Shown here piece by piece: positions 6,152 through 8,327 of a stretch of DNA of 8,327 bases. The DNA lies in contig JAGWNV010000100.1 of assembly GCA_028872975.1 (NCBI GenBank), forward strand, positions 1 to 8,327, given 5' to 3'. The position numbers and the translations under genes were made by a program. The notes beneath the pieces were generated by a model. It was not told the origin of the DNA. It saw only the letters and a list, made by a program, of their open reading frames with translations, and did not search any database. Every line of letters begins with the position of its first letter. The first letter of the stretch is position 1. The DNA is from Acidobacteriota bacterium (lineage in GTDB: Bacteria > Actinomycetota > Acidimicrobiia > Acidimicrobiales > UBA8190).

Positions 6152-6514
6152 ATGGCACGGGGGGGCTCGGGCAAGCGGCTCGAACGGAAGATGGAATTGC
6201 TCATCAAGCGCACCGACGAGCTACGCGTGGCGCTCGAACAGTTCGGCGAGACGACCCAGCGCGGCCTCGCCCTCATCCGCAGCGGGGACGTCTCGCTGGT
6301 GGAGGGCCTCGCCACCACCCGGGCCGGGACGGCCAGGGAGCGGCTCAACAAGGCCCTCGACCAGATGGAGACCGCCCGCCGGGAGGTGCGGGTGGCGATG
6401 AGCGACGTCGCCGTCGAGGAGGGGGCCAGCCTGAGCGAGCTGGCCCGGGCGCTCGGGGTCTCGCGCCAGCTGCTGTCACGCCTGGCCATCTCGTCGCGGG
6501 CGGAGCAGACCTAA
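6152..6514 (+). CDS. Small protein with C-terminal helix-turn-helix, predicted DNA-binding
   Basis: The 120-aa protein has a basic N-terminus (ARGGSGKRLERK). A long, charged, helical region (about 15-88) follows, probably a coiled coil or helical bundle. A helix-turn-helix comes at about 93-112, SLSELARALGVSRQLLSRLA, with the classic A-x3-G-V-S turn spacing. It ends eight residues later. I do not recognise a named family. The layout suggests a dimerising DNA-binding protein, perhaps a regulator of the divergent VOC/SthA-like operon 72 bp away, but that target is inferred from position only. The frame is open far upstream, yet ATG 6152 is preferred because the upstream sequence is intergenic and antisense to the VOC gene, and a TACCTT hexamer sits 7 bases before it. 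Its stop overlaps the stop of the convergent ligase gene. Confidence 0.8.
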   Translation: MARGGSGKRLERKMELLIKRTDELRVALEQFGETTQRGLALIRSGDVSLVEGLATTRAGTARERLNKALDQMETARREVRVAMSDVAVEEGASLSELARALGVSRQLLSRLAISSRAEQT

Positions 6515-7998
6515 CCGGTCCCGCCGGCGAGCTGGGCGGCCAGGGCGCCGTGGTTCAGCTTGCCGGCCTCGGTGCGCGGCAGCGGTGACATGAAGGAGAC
6601 GGACTTCGGCACCTTGTAGCCGGCCAGGCGCTCCCGGCAGTGGCGCCGGAGGTCGTCCTCGGCGGGCGGCTTCCCGGGATGGCGGGGCTGGACCACGGCG
6701 TGCACCCGGCTGCCCCACTCCTCGTCGGGCAGGCCCACCACGGCGCAGTCGGCCACCTCGGGGTGCTCGAGGAGGGCGGCCTCGACCTCGGCGGGGAAGA
6801 CGTTGGCGCCCCCTGTCACGATCATGTCGACCCGGCGGTCGGCGATGTAGAGGTAGCCGTCTGTGTCCAGCCAGCCCATGTCGCCGAGGCTCGTGAACCC
6901 GTCGGGGGTCTGCTTGGCCGGGGGGGCGCCGACGTAGCGGTAGCCGGAGGGCTCGTCGCTCGTCTGGCGGAGGAAGATCTCCCCCACCTCGCCGGTGGGC
7001 AGGTCGCCGCCCTCGTCGTCGAGGATCCGGATGTCGGTGTTGAGGCCCCGGCCCACGCTGCCGGGATGGGCCAGCCACTCGTCGCCGCGCAGGAAGGCGA
7101 GACCCACCCGCTCGGAGGCGCCGTAGGAGATGAAGAAGTGCTCGGGGCCCACGTGCTCGATCCACCACCGCACCAGCCACGGCGGGCAGGAGGCGGCGCC
7201 CTGGAGGATCGAGGTGACGCTCGTCAGGTCGCGCTCCTCGATCCCCTCCAGCCGGGCCAGGCGCAGGAGCATCACCGGCGCCATCGTCACCGACGTCACC
7301 CGGTGCCGCTCGATGAGCTCGGCGGCCAGGGCGGCGTCGAAGCGCTCCATCAGGACCACGAGCTCGTCGCGGTCGAGGGCGAGGTGGAGGATCCGGTATC
7401 CGTTGGTGTGGTACATCGGCGCCGGCACGAGCTGGACGGGGCGCCGGGCCGCTCCCATCCCCTGGTGGAGGGCGGTGGGGGCCTCGGCGTCGTAGACGCC
7501 GGGACCGGGGGAGACGATGAGCTTCGGCCTGCCCGTCGATCCCGACGTGGCGATGGCGAAGGCCGGATCCGGGACACGGTCCTCCACCGGGCCGGCGGGG
7601 AGGGAGCGGGCCCCGTCGAGCTCGGCCGAGGAGACGACGGTGTGGCCCTCGGCGGGCCAGTCGCCCACCAGCACGGCCGGGCTGGCCACGTCGAGGAGCC
7701 GCCGCCGCTCCCAGTCGGGCAGGTCGGGCCGCAGGGGCAGGACGCAGGCACCCAGGCGCCAGCCGGCGATGTCGACGGCGACGTGCTCGGGGGAATTGGG
7801 CAGCGCCACCGCCACCATCGACCGCGGCCCGACGCCGCGCTCCTCGAGCAGGCGCGCCATCTGGTTGGCCCACCCGTCGAGCTCGGCCCAGGTGACGACC
7901 CGCTCGGTCCCGTCGGTCCGGGCGAAGACGAGGGCGGCCTCGTCGGGGTGCAGCTCGGCCAGCTGGGCCGTCCGCCGGCCGAAGGAGATGGGGGCCAC
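6511..7998 (-). CDS. Acyl-CoA synthetase (AMP-forming), FadD/bile-acid-ligase-like
   Basis: The 495-aa protein is an ANL-superfamily ligase that activates a carboxylic acid as acyl-AMP and then forms the CoA thioester. Core motifs appear in order: the ATP-binding loop TSGSTGRPK (151-159), YGASE (292-296), the hinge region LGDMGWLDTDGYLYIADRRVD (from 371) and the C-terminal catalytic Lys K480 in PRTEAGKLNH. Length is normal for a compact family member. No signal peptide or membrane segment is seen, so it is cytoplasmic. The substrate (fatty acid, steroid or aromatic acid) cannot be fixed. GTG 7998-7996 is chosen: the domain begins just after it, a TACGTT hexamer lies 8 bases upstream, and the frame further upstream (open to 8286) is antisense to another ligase gene. 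It is divergent from that ligase and overlaps the helix-turn-helix gene stop by 4 bp. Confidence 0.92.
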   Translation of the reverse strand: MAPISFGRRTAQLAELHPDEAALVFARTDGTERVVTWAELDGWANQMARLLEERGVGPRSMVAVALPNSPEHVAVDIAGWRLGACVLPLRPDLPDWERRRLLDVASPAVLVGDWPAEGHTVVSSAELDGARSLPAGPVEDRVPDPAFAIATSGSTGRPKLIVSPGPGVYDAEAPTALHQGMGAARRPVQLVPAPMYHTNGYRILHLALDRDELVVLMERFDAALAAELIERHRVTSVTMAPVMLLRLARLEGIEERDLTSVTSILQGAASCPPWLVRWWIEHVGPEHFFISYGASERVGLAFLRGDEWLAHPGSVGRGLNTDIRILDDEGGDLPTGEVGEIFLRQTSDEPSGYRYVGAPPAKQTPDGFTSLGDMGWLDTDGYLYIADRRVDMIVTGGANVFPAEVEAALLEHPEVADCAVVGLPDEEWGSRVHAVVQPRHPGKPPAEDDLRRHCRERLAGYKVPKSVSFMSPLPRTEAGKLNHGALAAQLAGGTG

Positions 7999-8002
7999 GC
8001 GA

Positions 8003-8015
8003 CGGTAACGTACCG
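8003..8015. promoter_or_regulatory. Inverted repeat CGGTAacgTACCG between divergent ligase genes
   Basis: Two 5-base arms flank ACG in the 37-bp gap between the two ligase genes. The repeat contains TAACGT on the plus strand and TACGTT on the minus strand, both fitting TANNNT, so it may be a symmetric bidirectional promoter core, an operator for a shared regulator, or both. TetR-type regulators often control acyl-CoA ligase genes, but no regulator gene of that type is in the window. Confidence 0.4.
8007..8012 (-). promoter_or_regulatory. Possible -10 hexamer (TACGTT) for the minus-strand acyl-CoA synthetase
   Basis: TACGTT on the minus strand lies 8 bases before the GTG at 7998 and fits TANNNT. 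Transcription would begin at or next to the start codon. It overlaps the inverted repeat at 8003-8015, so a protein bound there would block it. No -35 match is visible. Confidence 0.38.
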
Positions 8016-8035
8016 AAATCGGACGCGAACCCGGC

Positions 8036-8327
8036 GTGGCGCCGCCACTGTGGGCGCCGAGCGGGCGCCGCCCCGAGGACCCGGCCCTGGCCGACGGACG
8101 CCGCCGGCTGTCCTTCGGGGACCTCGAGGAGCGGACCAACGCCGTGGGCCACGGGCTCGAGGCGGCCGGCCTCGCACCCGGCGACCACGTGCTCCTCGTC
8201 ATGGGAAACCGGACCGAGTTCGTGGAGACCCTCCTCGGCGCCATGCGGGCGGGCATGGTGGTGACGCCGGCCAAGACGGGGCTCACCGGCGAGGAGCTCG
8301 CCTACCTCGCCGACGACGCCGGCACCC
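8036..8327 (+). CDS. N-terminal part of a second acyl-CoA synthetase (runs off right edge)
   Basis: Ninety-seven codons are present before the window ends. Residues about 17-97 read as the N-terminal domain of an AMP-dependent acyl-CoA synthetase: ALADGRRRLSFGDLEERTNA, then GLAPGDHVLLVMGNRTEFVE, LLGAMRAGMVVTP and LTGEELAYLADDAG. The expected F-x-D-L, G-D-x-V and N-x-x-E-F positions are in place, while the ATP loop and catalytic Lys lie beyond the edge. GTG 8036 is the first usual start after an in-frame TAA at 8006-8008. No strong ribosome site is visible, although CGGACG lies about ten bases upstream and TAACGT could serve as a -10 further up. It is divergent from the other ligase and differs clearly from it in sequence, so it is not a recent duplicate. 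Confidence 0.85.
   Translation, partial: MAPPLWAPSGRRPEDPALADGRRRLSFGDLEERTNAVGHGLEAAGLAPGDHVLLVMGNRTEFVETLLGAMRAGMVVTPAKTGLTGEELAYLADDAGT

Noticed and set aside
6515..6545. Hairpin after the convergent stops (CCGCC...GGCGG)
   Set aside because: The 5-bp arms with a 9-base loop inside coding sequence are too weak to call a terminator in DNA this GC-rich.
7999..8286. Extension of the minus-strand ligase N-terminus to 8286
   Set aside because: The extra residues lack family similarity and lie antisense to the second ligase gene; the ligase domain starts right after GTG 7998.

Overview
The window is very GC-rich, gene-dense bacterial DNA with GC-biased third codon positions, frequent GTG starts, 4-bp stop/start overlaps and a maleylpyruvate-isomerase-like (DinB-fold) gene. 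This suggests a high-GC actinobacterium. An acidimicrobial lineage is a guess from overall style and was not tested. No tRNA, rRNA, CRISPR array, insertion sequence or phage gene was seen, and no gene-free stretch exceeds about 100 bases.

Layout, left to right. (1) Bases 1-238, minus strand: a small predicted single-span membrane protein whose stop overlaps the GTG of a gene running off the left edge. (2) Bases 333-4298, plus strand: four tightly coupled genes. They encode a RecB/Cas4-type PD-(D/E)XK nuclease with a predicted four-cysteine Fe-S site, a second protein that looks like a catalytically dead paralogue of it, GMP synthase (guaA), and a small DinB-fold protein. Overlaps are 10, 4 and 4 bp. 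(3) Bases 4306-4332: a stem-loop between convergent genes, probably a shared terminator. (4) Bases 4318-6079, minus strand: a VOC-fold protein followed after one base by an SthA-like flavoprotein pyridine-nucleotide oxidoreductase that has lost the usual active-site cysteine. (5) Bases 6152-6514, plus strand: a small protein with a C-terminal helix-turn-helix, whose stop overlaps the stop of the convergent ligase gene. (6) Bases 6511-7998, minus strand, and 8036 to the right edge, plus strand: two divergent acyl-CoA synthetase (adenylate-forming) genes sharing a 37-bp intergenic region that contains an inverted repeat.

The metabolic content is purine biosynthesis, NAD(P)H/flavin redox and acyl-CoA activation. 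The most unusual element is the nuclease/pseudonuclease pair co-translated with guaA. It was found by aligning the two proteins by eye and looks like an obligate two-subunit enzyme; its function is unknown. A second pattern is that several transcription-unit heads, and guaA itself, carry a TANNNT hexamer 6-8 bases before the start codon, as expected for leaderless mRNAs.
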